Below, piece after piece: positions 21,413 through 34,059 of a stretch of 64,000 nucleotides of DNA. The DNA is from Acanthaster planci. Taxonomy: Eukaryota > Echinodermata > Asteroidea > Valvatida > Acanthasteridae. The notes beneath the pieces are model-generated. The model did no database searches, had not been told where the DNA came from, and saw nothing but the letters and a program-made list of their open reading frames with translations. Where the stretch lies: contig NW_019091407.1 of assembly GCF_001949145.1 (NCBI RefSeq), forward strand, positions 1,026,171-1,090,170. Direction: 5' to 3'. A program made the translations under genes and the position numbers. Positions within the stretch are counted from its first letter, which is position 1. Every line of letters begins with the position of its first letter.

Positions 21413-21782
21413 ACTGCTAAAAGGTGTATTAAGTCGTGCAATGCAAAAATGTGTAATACCCATTCCAGGTGCCGAGGGTGAAAATAGTTGGAAATATCTT
21501 GAGGCCAATTGCTTGACCAGGAAGACTCTATTACTAAGGAAAACCAAGAGAGTGTCTAATAAGTTTAATCTTTCTGCTCGTTATGTTTAAATGGCATTGT
21601 CTCAAAAAGCATGTGTGAAAAAGTTAAATTATATGAATATGCAAATGGAAAATAACTCCAAAATGCAAAATGCCACTGGGATGAAATAGATATCAAATGA
21701 AAGTTCAGATATGAGTGATTTAATCATATACATGACTCAAATTCGAAAAAAAGTGACATAATACACCTTTCTTGCAGAGCCG
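21413..21782. mobile_element. Possible MITE with short inverted ends
   Basis: CTGCTAAAAGGTGTATTAAGTC at the left and GACATAATACACCTTTCTTGCAG at the right are imperfect reverse complements about 365 bp apart. The interior is AT-rich and non-coding. Confidence 0.5.
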
Positions 21783-23567
21783 ATTACATACAGTGTACAT
21801 GTATTATGAGCAAGTTTGGTATTGCAGCTGTGCACAAATGCTATAAGATTATACTCTGTGGTATCACAGCAGATGCACTCAAGCCCATGCGGGGAATGGT
21901 GATTAAATTTGGAATCTGTGATTTATCTAGTGCAGTTCAGACTAAAGTCGTTATTTCACGCATAACATGTACATGTAAGTTAGTACGATGCATGCATAAA
22001 AACCTGCAAAACATGGTATACACCATGAGTTTTCTGAACATTGTCCCTCTTTAATGGGAGCTTTTGCCCAGAGTGAAAATTGTAATACCTCAGTTCACAC
22101 CGTGTACATGTATGCATGGTTAGAATACTGCAGTGACTTACAGCCGGTGGTGGTACATGTATATTGCTGACAATGAGAAATTTGGCGTTGTGGAACCTGC
22201 AATTTTGACTATCTTCTTAAAGTGTTACCTTAAGTTTACATGTGTTTTCTACACATTTTCATCATGTAAAAGTACGTATCTGTTGAACAAAAAGAAGTTT
22301 TTATAGTTCCCTTGCAGTGCTTGTATACATGATATAGAGGATTTTCAGTCATGTGATTTTTGATGGTCAGCGTTCAATTCTATACATGTGCACAAAAACG
22401 CACACGCCTTCGAAGTCTCTCAACAACCGGGCGTAAGTGAAACTGCCAATAGAAATACCCAAGTTCGAAAATGCATGTGTCTCCATGAACATGGTACGCT
22501 TCCTGAAATGCCTTTTCCATCGTATTACGTCACATGAAAAATCTCTATAGTCCTTCACCGATATCACAAACATGTGCACAAGGAGGTAGTGACAAATTTT
22601 GCGTGTGGTCTTTTTTCATGAAGAGCACATGTTCCAAGAGCAACATACATACATGTACCCGTGCTGTTGCATCTCATCATCAGATGTTCCTAATAGCTGG
22701 ACTGTATATGCAACTTCATCTTAGGCTTTTAAACCATTTTTTGGTCCCACAAAACCAAAAGGAGACGTTTGAGAAATGGCATTTTACCACTGCATCAGCA
22801 CCACTGCTAGGCTGGAGACTAGACAGGTCACACTTTTGGGGGGGGGTGGTTGGTTGCTACATGTAGAAATCGGTACTGGTGGCTCATATCTTCAAATATA
22901 CATATCTCTTGAATACTTGATAAGAAGAAAAGCTCAAATGCAGAATCCACCCGAAAGGCTTTTAACTTGTAGAGCAAGTTCTTGTATTTCAACCTCTTCC
23001 AAGCATACTGCTGTTTGCAATAATGCAGGTCTAAGTTATCTTGGACTGGCCAAAATTGTACCTTCTAGCCCTTGGGTATCAAATTGGGCCTTGAACTTCA
23101 ACTAAACGTTTCTGTTGGTTTACTACATTTCATCCTGACAGGATACATGCTGTCTTTATACTATGTTTCCCAGACTAAAACAAGCAAGCCAAAACCTTAC
23201 GATTGTGAAAGTAGCACTTGGGATCCACTTTCCGTATTGATTATATACAATTTAGTTTGGTTGAAGTTCGGCTACAAACCTTTGAGAATCTTCCAACTTT
23301 TTTAGAACTTTCTATGAACACCAAGGCCCATGGAATGCAGTAGAGGCTACACTGTACATGCACCATCCTCCTTCCATCAAAAACCTCCAAAATAGATCTT
23401 CATTGATCTGGAAAAAGTATGACTAGTTTGCAAACAGCAGTCAGGGAACATCGGCCATGGATTGGCCTAGGAGAATCTTTCATTTTGAGGGAAGGGAAAA
23501 TATATTTCGTATGAGAAAATTATAAAGTCAGACTCTCCAAACAGTTTTTTGTATTTGTTTGTTTTAG

Positions 23568-23696
23568 CGAAGAAGAAAATGATCAAAGGGATCGCTGAGC
23601 CCAATAACTACTGTGACTTCTGCCTCGGGGACACCTTCAGGAATAAAGAAGGCACACAGGAGGAGCTGGTATCCTGTGCAGACTGTGGGAGATCAG
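23568..23696 (+). CDS. DPF2: DPF exon: first PHD finger, N-terminal part
   Basis: Acceptor TTTTAG|CG and donor ATCAG|GTAGGA. It encodes [20 protein letters not shown], then [14 protein letters not shown], with the first four zinc ligands (CDFC, CADC) of PHD1. This matches [12 protein letters not shown]...EELVSCSDCGRSG of DPF proteins. Confidence 0.95.
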
Positions 23697-24372
23697 GTAG
23701 GACTTTGGTCGGTGTCCGCAACATGAACAGCTTGCGTGACTTGGCGTGGCATGGTGTGGTTCTTGTGGTGAGATGTTGATTGTTGAACTGGCAAATGAAG
23801 CGTATGTGATGTTGCAGTTGTTTTGCTGTGGGAGCAGCAAGTGATTGGGTTGCGATAGGCCTGCCCACTTTGGGCCAGTATCATTCCTCGCATCAACAGA
23901 GTGTTTCCATAGCTACCTTTATCCTGGCAAATCTTGGCACAGAACCAAGAACTGTGTTAAATTCTAGAGTACTGGCTAAACATTCCGCATGGCTGAAGTA
24001 CAGCTACATGTTTGTCTTTTTGCATGCCTGAATTTGTATTCTGTATTGATAAGTTAGTCAAGCCAATATACCCCCAATTTGAAAAACAATTAGTGAACCT
24101 CTTGTTTTAGTGTACACAGACATGCAAACAAGTGCGTTCTTCTTGCTCCGTAGTTAAGTTGTGGGAATGTGCATATGATATTTCACCTACACACTTTGTG
24201 GGGACTGAAAATGTTATGGGGACAGAGAAATGTCGCACAACTTGGTCCTAATTCGCCCAACAAAAGAAATTGCCCCCATAACCCGGAAAGGCCCACCCAC
24301 ATGCCCTGCCAATGATGCACATGGAACATTGCATGTGCACATGCTTGTGTATGTGGGGAGGCCGAAACTGCA

Positions 24373-24928
24373 TTAAACACTTCCCGCCGGGGAACCCAGT
24401 TTCTGGCACGGTGTGTTTATACACAGAGCTGGGATGCCCGGTTTCGGACAAAAGAGCTGGTCTGTGTAACAAAAGACTCTTACTGCTGGGAATTGCCATC
24501 ATTTTTCAACTTTTCAAAGGTAATCCAGCTCTGTTTTGAAACAGTATACCACTGTTCGGGGCATATCGCGCCCGCGGATTAGCACTGGGGACAAAAGTAC
24601 TCCAGGGCCCCATTGATGAGCAACACAGTGCTGCTGCTCTCTAATCTGGCTGCGTATGAAAAGATGCTGCTGGCATTCACTGGAACAAAGGAAATAATGC
24701 AACACCACACAATTCTGGGCTCTCTTTTACAGGGCTGCAGGCTTGTGCTGAATACTCGGGGGGCAATGAAGGTTGCCTGAGAGATTAGAGTAGCCACCAG
24801 AGAGCCGTTCATGTGGGTGTAAATATCCAGTAAATGAAAACATGAATTTTTGAAGAATTTTGAAAATGGAAAATCGTGAGAAGGTCACATCTCGTTCAAG
24901 AGAAATCCACCCAGCAGGAAGTGGTTAA
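24373..24928 (+). mobile_element. piggyBac-like MITE, copy 1
   Basis: A 556-bp element bounded by TTAA on both sides, with inverted tips of the form TTAA(C/A)CACTTCCYGCCGGG and CCAGCAGGAAGTGGTTAA. Shared internal landmarks with the other copies are ACAAAAGACT, TTTTGAAACAGTATACCACT, GTTTTACAGGGCTGCAGG-like sequence and CATGAATTTTTGAAGAATTT. No coding capacity. Confidence 0.8.
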
Positions 24929-25255
24929 GGGAACAGTGTCTTTGTCGAGACAGTCAGGACCGAGCTAGGGGGTCCCCGTAACCATTTGGTCCCCACAACG
25001 TGTATTTGTAGACCCACTACTACGGCTCAATTACATGTGCAGGCATTGTACAGAGAAGCGTGTGTCATTGCTTGTGTACATACATGTACATGTGCTACTA
25101 TATTCCAGATCTTATTTCAGTATGCTCTTCAAACATGCAGTGGATCTCAAAATGTCCTTCCTTTAAAGTACATGTACTGTATCTCTGCATGAGAAATGAA
25201 GTCCGCGTTCCAGTAGGTTAACCATAACCCAGGAGGGTCTCTTGCTGGGACTCAC

Positions 25256-25597
25256 CCTCAGTCCCCCAAAATCCTCCAGTGGCCCCAGTCTAAAAATCGT
25301 ATTCGTCTTCAATTATCCAAAATCCTCCAATCTTTGCATTTATGCTCAAAATGAGAGGTACCCAGCTCCTCAATCCTTCAAAATCCTCCAGCAGTGCAGA
25401 TGGCTTTCTCAAGCAGCACGGTTGATTTCAAAGTAATGTCGAGCTAAGTTTAAGCATGACTAAGCATAAACAACGCAAAGTCCAACCCACGACCTTCACA
25501 CATGGCATCTTTCACAATCAGCCATACACTTGCCATTCACCCTCAATCCTCCAAAATCTTCCAAAACTGCCCGAAGGATTTTGGAGGAGGATAAGGT
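25256..25597. mobile_element. Inverted-repeat element with internal ATCCTCCAAAATC repeats
   Basis: The left end CCTCAGTCCCCCAAAATCCT and the right end AGGATTTTGGAGGAGGATAAGG are imperfect reverse complements. Inside, ATYCTYCAAAATCCTCCA recurs at about 25315, 25371 and 25543. Probably a non-autonomous transposon; class unknown. Confidence 0.55.
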
Positions 25598-27005
25598 TAA
25601 TTAATATACATACATGTAGCTCTATAGCACATGCTCACAGTACATCAAGGAGGCCCTTAGTGATTGCAGAAGTATTGTTCCAGCCATTTTTTTTTAAAGG
25701 CAGTGTAATGTTTCTAGCCATTCCCAGGGGCCTCTTTTAGAGTATATTGCTACATGTAGAGTCTGCACAGTGATTTGCCATTTCACCTGAGAGGCAAGTT
25801 CACTCAGTCAAATTTTGATCTGTGTCCCTACTGTTTCAATGTACAGGTAGCTTATTGTGATTTGATGTGCAGTGATTCGTGGTAGCAAACACACATCTAC
25901 ACGTGTGACAAGTTGACCAAAACCTTGTGGCACTTGTAGTTTGTAGCATATTTTGAAGTGATACTCTTTGAAGCATCCTCACTAATGTATGTGTACAGAG
26001 CATACCGGTACTATCCCATGGGAATCAGTGAATGGCTGGCAAACTGAGGTCTACTTAGATTAGTTCATCATACACGTACTAGTGGCACACGTGTCCTCAA
26101 TCATTCCAAGTACTCATTTGTTAGAGTTTTCATGTTTTGCTTGGTTTGCACTGTACCATCTTTTATGTATTGCTAAAATGACATGCTTCTGTTGCCATAC
26201 TTGACAAATTAATACATGTACATGTAGGTCTACGTAAATATGTCTAGTGTTCATATAATGTACACATACATATATACATGAAGATATTGGCATGTAGAAT
26301 GCACCATACATGTTCCTGTAGCTTTGCTTTGTTTTCAACTTTGTTCCTTTACCATGGCTCAAAGCTTGCTGCTTACAGCGTAAGCGTGCAGAGTTGAAGG
26401 TCAATGTAGCGTAGTTTGTGTGCCAGCGTGTGATCCAAAATGAGCGATTTATTCATTACCAGCAATGTACAGCATTGTACAGTCCTCTTTTAATACATGT
26501 ACACTGTACACGTCTGTTTAATACTTGTCTGGTTGGTATGGGCATAGAGTCCAACACATTTGTTCTCACCTGAAGTAAATTTTTAGCCATAACATGAAAC
26601 CTTCTTGGGTTTCTATTAAAGCCGAAATTGTCAGCTCCATTGGGATGTACATGTATTGTACTCAGAACTTGCTTTGTCTCAGCAAGGCACATACATGTAA
26701 CTTACCTGAAACCAGGGCTTTGGCTACATGTCGATTGTTGATCGGAAAGTGGTGCATTCATTTGAGGCAGACTTCTTGAGAAAAACTGGCTTGAAATGGG
26801 CAGGTGCGTGCATCGAAATATTCCCAATTTGCATGTAACATCAGCAGTTGTGACACTGCCTGCCTGCTTGCCCCTCCCCCTCCCCACCCCATGCTCACCC
26901 CAAAAACCACACCCCTCGCCTTCCACGCCAGTGGTTGGTCTCGGCCCACCTCATCGCTCCGATCCTGACCGAGTCTCCTTGTTGCTCAATGTTGTTCACA
27001 CACAG

Positions 27006-27118
27006 GCCATCCATCCTGCCTGCAATTCACTGAAAACATCACCGCCAAAGTCAAGAGCTACCGTTGGCAGTGCATTGAATGCAAGTCGTGCGGCTTGTGC
27101 GGTACATCAGATAATGAT
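27006..27118 (+). CDS. DPF2: DPF exon: PHD1 end and PHD2 start
   Basis: Acceptor CACACAG|GC and donor AATGAT|GTAAGT. It encodes [20 protein letters not shown] and [18 protein letters not shown], supplying His and Cys ligands that close PHD1 (HPSC, WQCIEC) and the first pair of PHD2 (CGLC). Human DPF2 has HPSCLQFT...[20 protein letters not shown]. Confidence 0.95.
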
Positions 27119-28200
27119 GTAAGTGTACCCCTGTCACTGTTGTCAGTCTGGTCTATTCCTCCTATTCAGTGCAGACATAAATTAGGAACAAGAGCTCCGA
27201 TATCGAGCAGTTAATAAAATTCCTAACAAGTACTCTTGCCAAGTGCTAAGAACACAAGCATTCCTGATAGCGCTTTCTCATTTGAGAATGTTTCATTCTG
27301 TCAGTCTCAAAGGAGTGATGTACGTCCTTCCGTAAATAAAAAAGTTTCACTTCTGAAAGGAAAACTTCAAGTAATACCCCATAGTGGTCAGAAGCCATTA
27401 GTCAAATCTGTCTTCCAAACAAGAAAACATTAGTAGTTTCTGAAGTTGAGAGAGTCTGTACCCACACCAACCACTTCCTCTTCTTTCACCCATTCTTCGA
27501 TCAAGGCCACTCACCACATGTACACTTGTTTCATAATGGATACCAGCACATTTGAATGCAGTCTTTACTGGGGCAGGGACATTATATCATATTGCCAAAG
27601 GGCAAGATAGAGTGACCTGCAAAGAGGCACGTGGAAGTCATTTCTAAAGTTAACATCAGCTACGATACATGTAATTTGGGCACGTAATCAAGGTACATGT
27701 ATCGGTACTGTACATGTGCACCTGGGTGTGACCCAGTTAACGCTGTAACAGATCCTGTCAAGAAACGGTCATTTTCCACAACAGCATACACACTTGCACA
27801 GTGTCTCCACCGTGCCGAGGGACCTTTTCAATGTACCAGCACTGTGATCACGTGCCCAAAATTATCTACCCATTTATGAAATTATATGGCCATATTGGTC
27901 ACTGAACGCGCACATGGCGCATCTGGCAAACGTTGTACATGCCTTTAATGTGGTGTTTAGGGTGGGTTGCCTTTTGTCAGTTTTTGTGTTGATTTGACCA
28001 ACTTTATTTGTCAGAATTGCATACCATCTGTTCGTTGCATTGGTCGAGACTCATTTGCATACCTTGTAACTGCCGATGTCTGCATGTTTGAAGAACGTCT
28101 GCCTGGTGATACGTTCAAAAGTTCTCGTTGCCAAGTACTGTACACGTCAGGGCATGCACAGTAACAAGTGTTTTGTGCCCTTTGCCAATTCATGCTGCAG

Positions 28201-28282
28201 GATCAGCTGCTGTTTTGTGACGACTGTGATCGGGGCTATCACATGTACTGCCTGAAACCGCCCATGTCGTCCCCACCGGAAG
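28201..28282 (+). CDS. DPF2: DPF exon: core of second PHD finger
   Basis: Acceptor GCTGCAG|GAT and donor GGAAG|GTAAGC. It encodes [20 protein letters not shown], the most conserved part of PHD2 ([13 protein letters not shown]). Confidence 0.97.
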
Positions 28283-29403
28283 GTAAGCATTTGCTGTGTC
28301 TCTTGCCATTTATTTCCCATAGATCTCACCCCAACACCCCCAAAAGTGTTTGGGTGGAAAATCCTGCCCGATTCAGCAACGTACATGCAGAGCAGTTGTC
28401 AAAAGGAACTAGTCTCACCACGATAAAGTTCCAGTATGAAAGTCAACGTCAAGGCCAAACAGCCTCGGATCTAACTGTAACATTGTCCGGTGCGACTAGT
28501 TTGTGTTGTCTCCAATTCGGCAGTTGGCGCTGCTGGTGTTTTTTTTTATACACGTGAACTGCCCCGTGAGTGTACATGCAAAGCAAGGTCCCATAGATTG
28601 GTACCATAGGCATATCTGTCATACTTCACAGCATTGAGCATTAAGGTTGCAGCATGAAAGGACAATCCTAGATGTCCCTGAGGGAACGATGATAGCAAAA
28701 TGTATCGAAAAGATGAGGGTACCTTTTTGAGTGTAAAGGTGATCGATATTTTCAAACTGGTACATATCATCTCCTGGTATCCTGTGTATAAAATACATCC
28801 TGGCAGCCTGGGTACTGGTAAACGTGACCGGTTGTTGACTTGAGGTCATGGATCAAACTTGGCCATCATGTGCCAATCTTGTATCTGATCATGTGGTCGT
28901 CGCTTGATTGCATATGTTCCTGTCCAAATCCATACTATTAGTCCCCTTGCATACCACTTCCACAACACTGAAAATGTTCAACTGTTGAGTTGAGAGCTCT
29001 CCACCACATGCGCAGCGAGCTCAGGTTCATCACATGGGAGGTTATTTTGCCTACTGCCTATCATTTGTACACAAAACGCTCAACTCCAGTGCACAAAAAC
29101 AAGTTTTTTCCACTAAGTCAGAGCCTCTGTTGAGTCAGTTGAACTGTTTTCCCTCGCTTGGGGCCTGCAAGTTGATTGTGTGTGATTTACCAAGACAGTT
29201 TTGGGCCAAGTTTCCATCAGGGAGGACACTGTAAACTGGGACGTTTCCAGTTTAAGTTCCGGGTTAAAAACAGAATAATCCCATGTCACATATTAGCCCT
29301 TATGAGGCTGTCTTTCAGAAAATAAGGCAAATCCAAATTACAACCCTGATATGAATATTGAAAGACTTATGTAATTTGTGTGTCTGCTTATTCTTTCCTG
29401 TAG

Positions 29404-29470
29404 GATCCTGGATATGTGATTTGTGCATGGCAGTGCCATCTTCCCAGCCATCACAGTCAGAGCCAAGTCA
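29404..29470 (+). CDS. DPF2: DPF exon: end of PHD2, cut by assembly gap
   Basis: Acceptor TCCTGTAG|GA. It encodes GSWICDLCMAVPSSQPSQSE; WICDLC supplies the last two zinc ligands of PHD2. In the family the protein ends some 20 residues later, so only the short C-terminal tail and stop codon are lost in the N gap. Confidence 0.92.
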
Positions 29471-30080
29471 NNNNNNNNNNNNNNNNNNNNNNNNNNNNNN
29501 NNNNNNNNNNNNNNNNNNNNNNNNNNNNNNNNNNNNNNNNNNNNNNNNNNNNNNNNNNNNNNNNNNNNNNNNNNNNNNNNNNNNNNNNNNNNNNNNNNNN
29601 NNNNNNNNNNNNNNNNNNNNNNNNNNNNNNNNNNNNNNNNNNNNNNNNNNNNNNNNNNNNNNNNNNNNNNNNNNNNNNNNNNNNNNNNNNNNNNNNNNNN
29701 NNNNNNNNNNNNNNNNNNNNNNNNNNNNNNNNNNNNNNNNNNNNNNNNNNNNNNNNNNNNNNNNNNNNNNNNNNNNNNNNNNNNNNNNNNNNNNNNNNNN
29801 NNNNNNNNNNNNNNNNNNNNNNNNNNNNNNNNNNNNNNNNNNNNNNNNNNNNNNNNNNNNNNNNNNNNNNNNNNNNNNNNNNNNNNNNNNNNNNNNNNNN
29901 NNNNNNNNNNNNNNNNNNNNNNNNNNNNNNNNNNNNNNNNNNNNNNNNNNNNNNNNNNNNNNNNNNNNNNNNNNNNNNNNNNNNNNNNNNNNNNNNNNNN
30001 NNNNNNNNNNNNNNNNNNNNNNNNNNNNNNNNNNNNNNNNNNNNNNNNNNNNNNNNNNNNNNNNNNNNNNNNNNNNNNNN
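29471..30080. other. Assembly gap (610 N)
   Basis: An unbroken run of N. Reading frames running through it carry no information. Confidence 1.
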
Positions 30081-30205
30081 GTCTGTGCTACCCAATTACC
30101 TTTGAGTAACGGAGCCGAGCCAGGCTTCCAATCCCCAGACCAGTGTCGTGGACTAGTTTACTGCTCCAGTGTTTGTGCTGCCCAACCACCTTCGGGTTAG
30201 GGACT
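30081..30205 (+). repeat. Tandem repeat bordering the gap, about 89-bp spacing
   Basis: GTCTGTGCTACCCAATTACC at 30081 and GTTTGTGCTGCCCAACCACC at about 30170 begin similar 28-29-bp blocks ending GAGTAA / GGGTTA. A tandem array may extend into the gap. Confidence 0.5.
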
Positions 30206-33200
30206 TTTTGTTGAAATGAGGGGATTTAGGAGGTTTTACTGACATGTACTTGTTGGAAAATTTATGGCTTGGGAAATACAGTGTACTTGACTTTTTGGAC
30301 AGTTTGTCAAAGGTCCAATTAAATTTGCTGAACAGTGCAAGCTCAAGGGTTATCCATGCACAAACAACACAGTCAATTGTTTTTACTTGTACATTGTTAA
30401 AAAAACTTTTTTAGTGTAACATGTAAATGCCCACTGCATTTACCTGTTGACTAGGTACTGAATACTCATATACATGTACCCGAAACAGTGATTGAGCCAC
30501 TTTTCCAAAACTAACCAGATGTTGTCACAGAACTTTCAAGTTGTCAACCTTGACTGTCGAGACTATCGCCAACACAAAGTACAGAATTCCACTTTTGACC
30601 GACTACATAAAAATGTACACATCCAATCAGACCATAAGGGCTACCTCAGACAAGGCGGGCCAGTGGAACAGTTTTCAAATCGGGCACATGGCACAGGCCC
30701 AGCGTACATGTGAAAACATTACATGTCAACTGATACTGGTTGCGCGTCCTCTGCGCATGCAGTCTTTCTCAACAGAGGAGCATTGCTTACAGGTAAAAAA
30801 AATGCCACCGTGGCAGATAAATGTGTTGTCAGTCAAGTTGCAGTGCATAAGCTTTGCATGTTGGCAACAGATCACCAACTTCCGCATGGTTTTGGAGAAG
30901 TCACTTCCAATTTTCTGTAAATCAAGTAAATAATATTTGCGTGTTCTCATCACACACACATTGAACTTACAATTATTTATAATCATGTTACTTCTGAAAG
31001 GTCAGGCCTGACTTAATTTGTAAATATGGTCACTTCAGTCAGTATAAAGCAGTGTACAGTAGCTTTTACTTCGAAGGTTAACCAACAGTGGTACCACCTT
31101 TGCTAATTCAGGGTACAGTCTCCTTGTAAACCCTAAAATGGGATCGGTTATGGTCAACTTCAGCTTTGTTAATAAATTTTGAGAGGAGCGTTGTCTAAAG
31201 TTACTATCTTTAGACTTTGGGCAGAAGAGCAGTAACCTATCAACAACTTGACCAACTTTCATCGGAATGTGCACAAACTACACAGCAGCAGTGGTATTGA
31301 GTGTTGGCCAACTTTTTCACTGTCCAGAGGGAATATGCATAATGCCTTCATTCATTGAGAAGCTCCATCTTTTGAATATTAAGGGTTAGTAGAAAAGTTG
31401 TCTGTGAAAAATTAAGGCAAGAGAATTGGTCCTCAACACCAATGCAGTGATAATGGTTGATCTTCAAGATGGAGAACTTGGGGTTTTTTTTTTTTACAAA
31501 ATAATCATTGTGACCATACACTTTCTGATCCACTGATAGTTCTAAGTTAGAAATGAAGTAAACTGGTAGTGAACTAGACAGGGCTATTTTGAGCTATGCT
31601 TCCCTATTCATCGGGATTATTATCAAACTGCAACAAGCGTGTCTATTTTTGTGAAATTGTAAGCTCACAACAGCGATTGTAAACAAACGTACAGGTCTTT
31701 TGATTACCTGTTGTAGTTTTTAACAGCAGATAAGTTTAAGAAGTTCCCTGTCCCTTTTATAATTAATTCATCAACCAGTTTCCCAGTAACCCTTGCCTTT
31801 CTGCGGTTCTTACATGATATAAAATGCAAGTTCATTTAAAGAGCAAGGCTTAAAAGCTTCATGTAGACTGCTTTGTCCACTGCTGCCAAAATACAGAAAA
31901 TCCACTTTCAAACTTTGATGGTTGTTTACAACAGGACATTAGAAAATGGTGTCATTTGATTTGTACATTCAAGTTTTTGCACTACGGCAATTCATCGTGA
32001 AACCTTTCACTGCAGCATTTACCAAGCATTCTTCTATGTATAGTTTAGTCCTATACACATAATGCCATTTCACAAACTCGCTAATTTATGTAATAGTGTG
32101 GCTGAGTTGGCATGTTGCCATCACTCCCAGTGGTTTAACTCCTAGCTGCCAGTCAAGTGTAGTCATGTACATGTATATGATGTGCACCCTGACACGAGCA
32201 TACTTGTGTAAATATGAAGTATCTACACATACACTGCTTAATTTCTTGCTTCACTGTCTGTATAGTAAGGCAAGGCAAAACTGTAATAAATTACACCCAG
32301 TTGCTTATTAACATGTCTGTGTCATTGTTAGCAATATGGAACAAACTTTGTGTTGTCCAACTTGCCCAGGTGAAAATCAATCATTCAACCAATCTCGGAC
32401 ATATTTCTTCCAGACCTGGAACGCTCAACACTCTCCAAAAGCATTTTACTTGAAATCTACAATGTACATGTAGTTCTTCCTGAGCTCTTCTCATGAGGCT
32501 GTGAGTGAGTTACTGAAGTCCAGATATCAGTTACAAGTCACTGTGTGCCCCAATCCACTGTAGATATTATTTTGTTAACAAAATAAAAGCATAATGGAAC
32601 TCCCCAGCCTGTAAATTTTCAGACTGTTTTTGGATTTGATTATTTGTTATACGTTTCAATAGAGCAGTGGTGTTGATGTGTTGAGCAAATTTTAAAAAAA
32701 CAACTAACCTCTAACATTCGACCCAAAACCCTTTGCAAATCACACAATCTTGTCTAAAAATGTGAGTGCACAGGTGTGGCATTGCTGTGTGGCATCGCAC
32801 ACACCCACAAGGTGTTTTCCCTCAGAGGTATTTTGGGATGGGGCTTATGTTGGGAAAATGAAGAGGAACGGTTAAGGAAATCATTAAAACTCCAGCTTGA
32901 AGGATTTTTCATGGTGGGAGAAAAAGGAGTATTTTCCCTGAGATTTCATAACCACAGGACAACACAGGAATGCCCATACTATGTATGTGAAACAAGCACG
33001 CGCAAACTTCAGAAAGTCATAACTTGTTTCAAAGTTCAATTTAAGATCTCACATTTTACGGAAGACAGGATTTGCAGCCAGCATTTTAAGGTGCTGTCAG
33101 TCCTGGTTACACTGGTTTTCTGAACTGTATAAAGCTATACTTAAACCACTGTTGACTGCTGTGATGTGGGATATGAGATGTCTCATGGTGAGTTTGATAT

Positions 33201-33888
33201 GCAGATATATCGCCCTGTCATGTGGTCATTCTGGGCCAATGAACAAACAGTATCCAAGACAGAGGTATGACAATGCTAAATCCTGCGTGGTTATATGCAG
33301 TTACGGTCTCCATCTTATTCGTCTCATACCAAACATGCAGGTTTCTGCATACTGAAGTGGAGATTGGTCATGTGAATTCTGCATTTGTCGAAAGCATAGG
33401 AGAGGGTGTGCAGCATTGTAGAATGCAATGGGATGGAGGATCTGATAGCAAATCATGCTAATAGTGGAGTGATGATTGGGATGGCATATGGATTGAAACT
33501 GCAAAATTGGGACAGTGAATACGGTTTATAAGTTACATTGTACACCGTATTTCTTGTGAAAGAAATAAAAGCTGTGAATACAGTAACAAAGATAATACTA
33601 CCCCATCGACTCTTAGTTGTGCCATGGCCAAAATTAGTCATTTAACCTCAATAGATCAACAATTCTGTCTTGTAATGGGAGAACAAAACCCTATCAGTGT
33701 GCCTACTGTTTATGCACTGGGCTTGAATTATGTCGTCCTTTCACTTTTGGCATTTGTGGAAATGCCTGATTACACAAGAAGTTCATACCAATACCCTCTG
33801 CCTTTTAGGCTAATCAATTCCTTAGGTAGCAACCCTCCTGATAAATGCTAGACGGCTGCATAGCTGACACGTCTGGTTCCCTGCCTCG
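30206..33888. other. Convergent intergenic region, DPF and PNPT1 3' ends
   Basis: Lies between the 3' end of DPF (plus) and the PNPT1 stop codon (minus). It should hold both 3' UTRs. No coding exon, RNA gene or named repeat was recognised. Confidence 0.5.
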
Positions 33889-34059
33889 TCAGGAAGGGGT
33901 GCTGTTCCTGTTGCCCGTCAGGTTTTTTATGACTGCCGAGGCGGGAGCAAGAAGGGCCTTCCTGGACAGACGCATCTTGCCACTGACCGGGTCCCGCCCA
34001 AAGTACTTGACAGAGATCTCCTGCCCCACTTCAAAGCCTAGGGCACTGGGGTGATTCAC
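33889..34059 (-). CDS. PNPT1: PNPT1 last exon: S1 domain end and stop
   Basis: Acceptor TTTTCAG|GTG. It encodes [20 protein letters not shown] then [16 protein letters not shown] and a short divergent tail, with the stop TGA at 33891-33889. It matches [34 protein letters not shown] of human PNPT1. The tail is about 20 residues, slightly shorter than in vertebrates. Confidence 0.96.
   Translation of the reverse strand: MNHPSALGFEVGQEISVKYFGRDPVSGKMRLSRKALLAPASAVIKNLTGNRNSTPS

Larger units (their letters stand above)
8845..29470 (+). other. DPF2: Gene span: DPF/d4 (BAF45) family chromatin-remodelling subunit
   Basis: Eight recognised coding exons (plus a possible first exon at 8845) give, in order, the Requiem/DPF N-terminal domain, an acidic linker, a basic patch, one C2H2 zinc finger and two tandem PHD fingers. 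This is the complete architecture of DPF1/2/3. Known members are subunits of BAF (SWI/SNF) complexes, whose double PHD finger reads acylated histone H3 tails. Invertebrates usually have a single member, so the vertebrate paralog name is only a label. Splice phases are consistent across all junctions. The 3' end runs into an assembly gap. Confidence 0.93.

Noticed and set aside
29358-30200. Long reading frames crossing the N gap
   Set aside because: They exist only because N codons are not stops; only the first 67 bases of exon (29404-29470) are supported.
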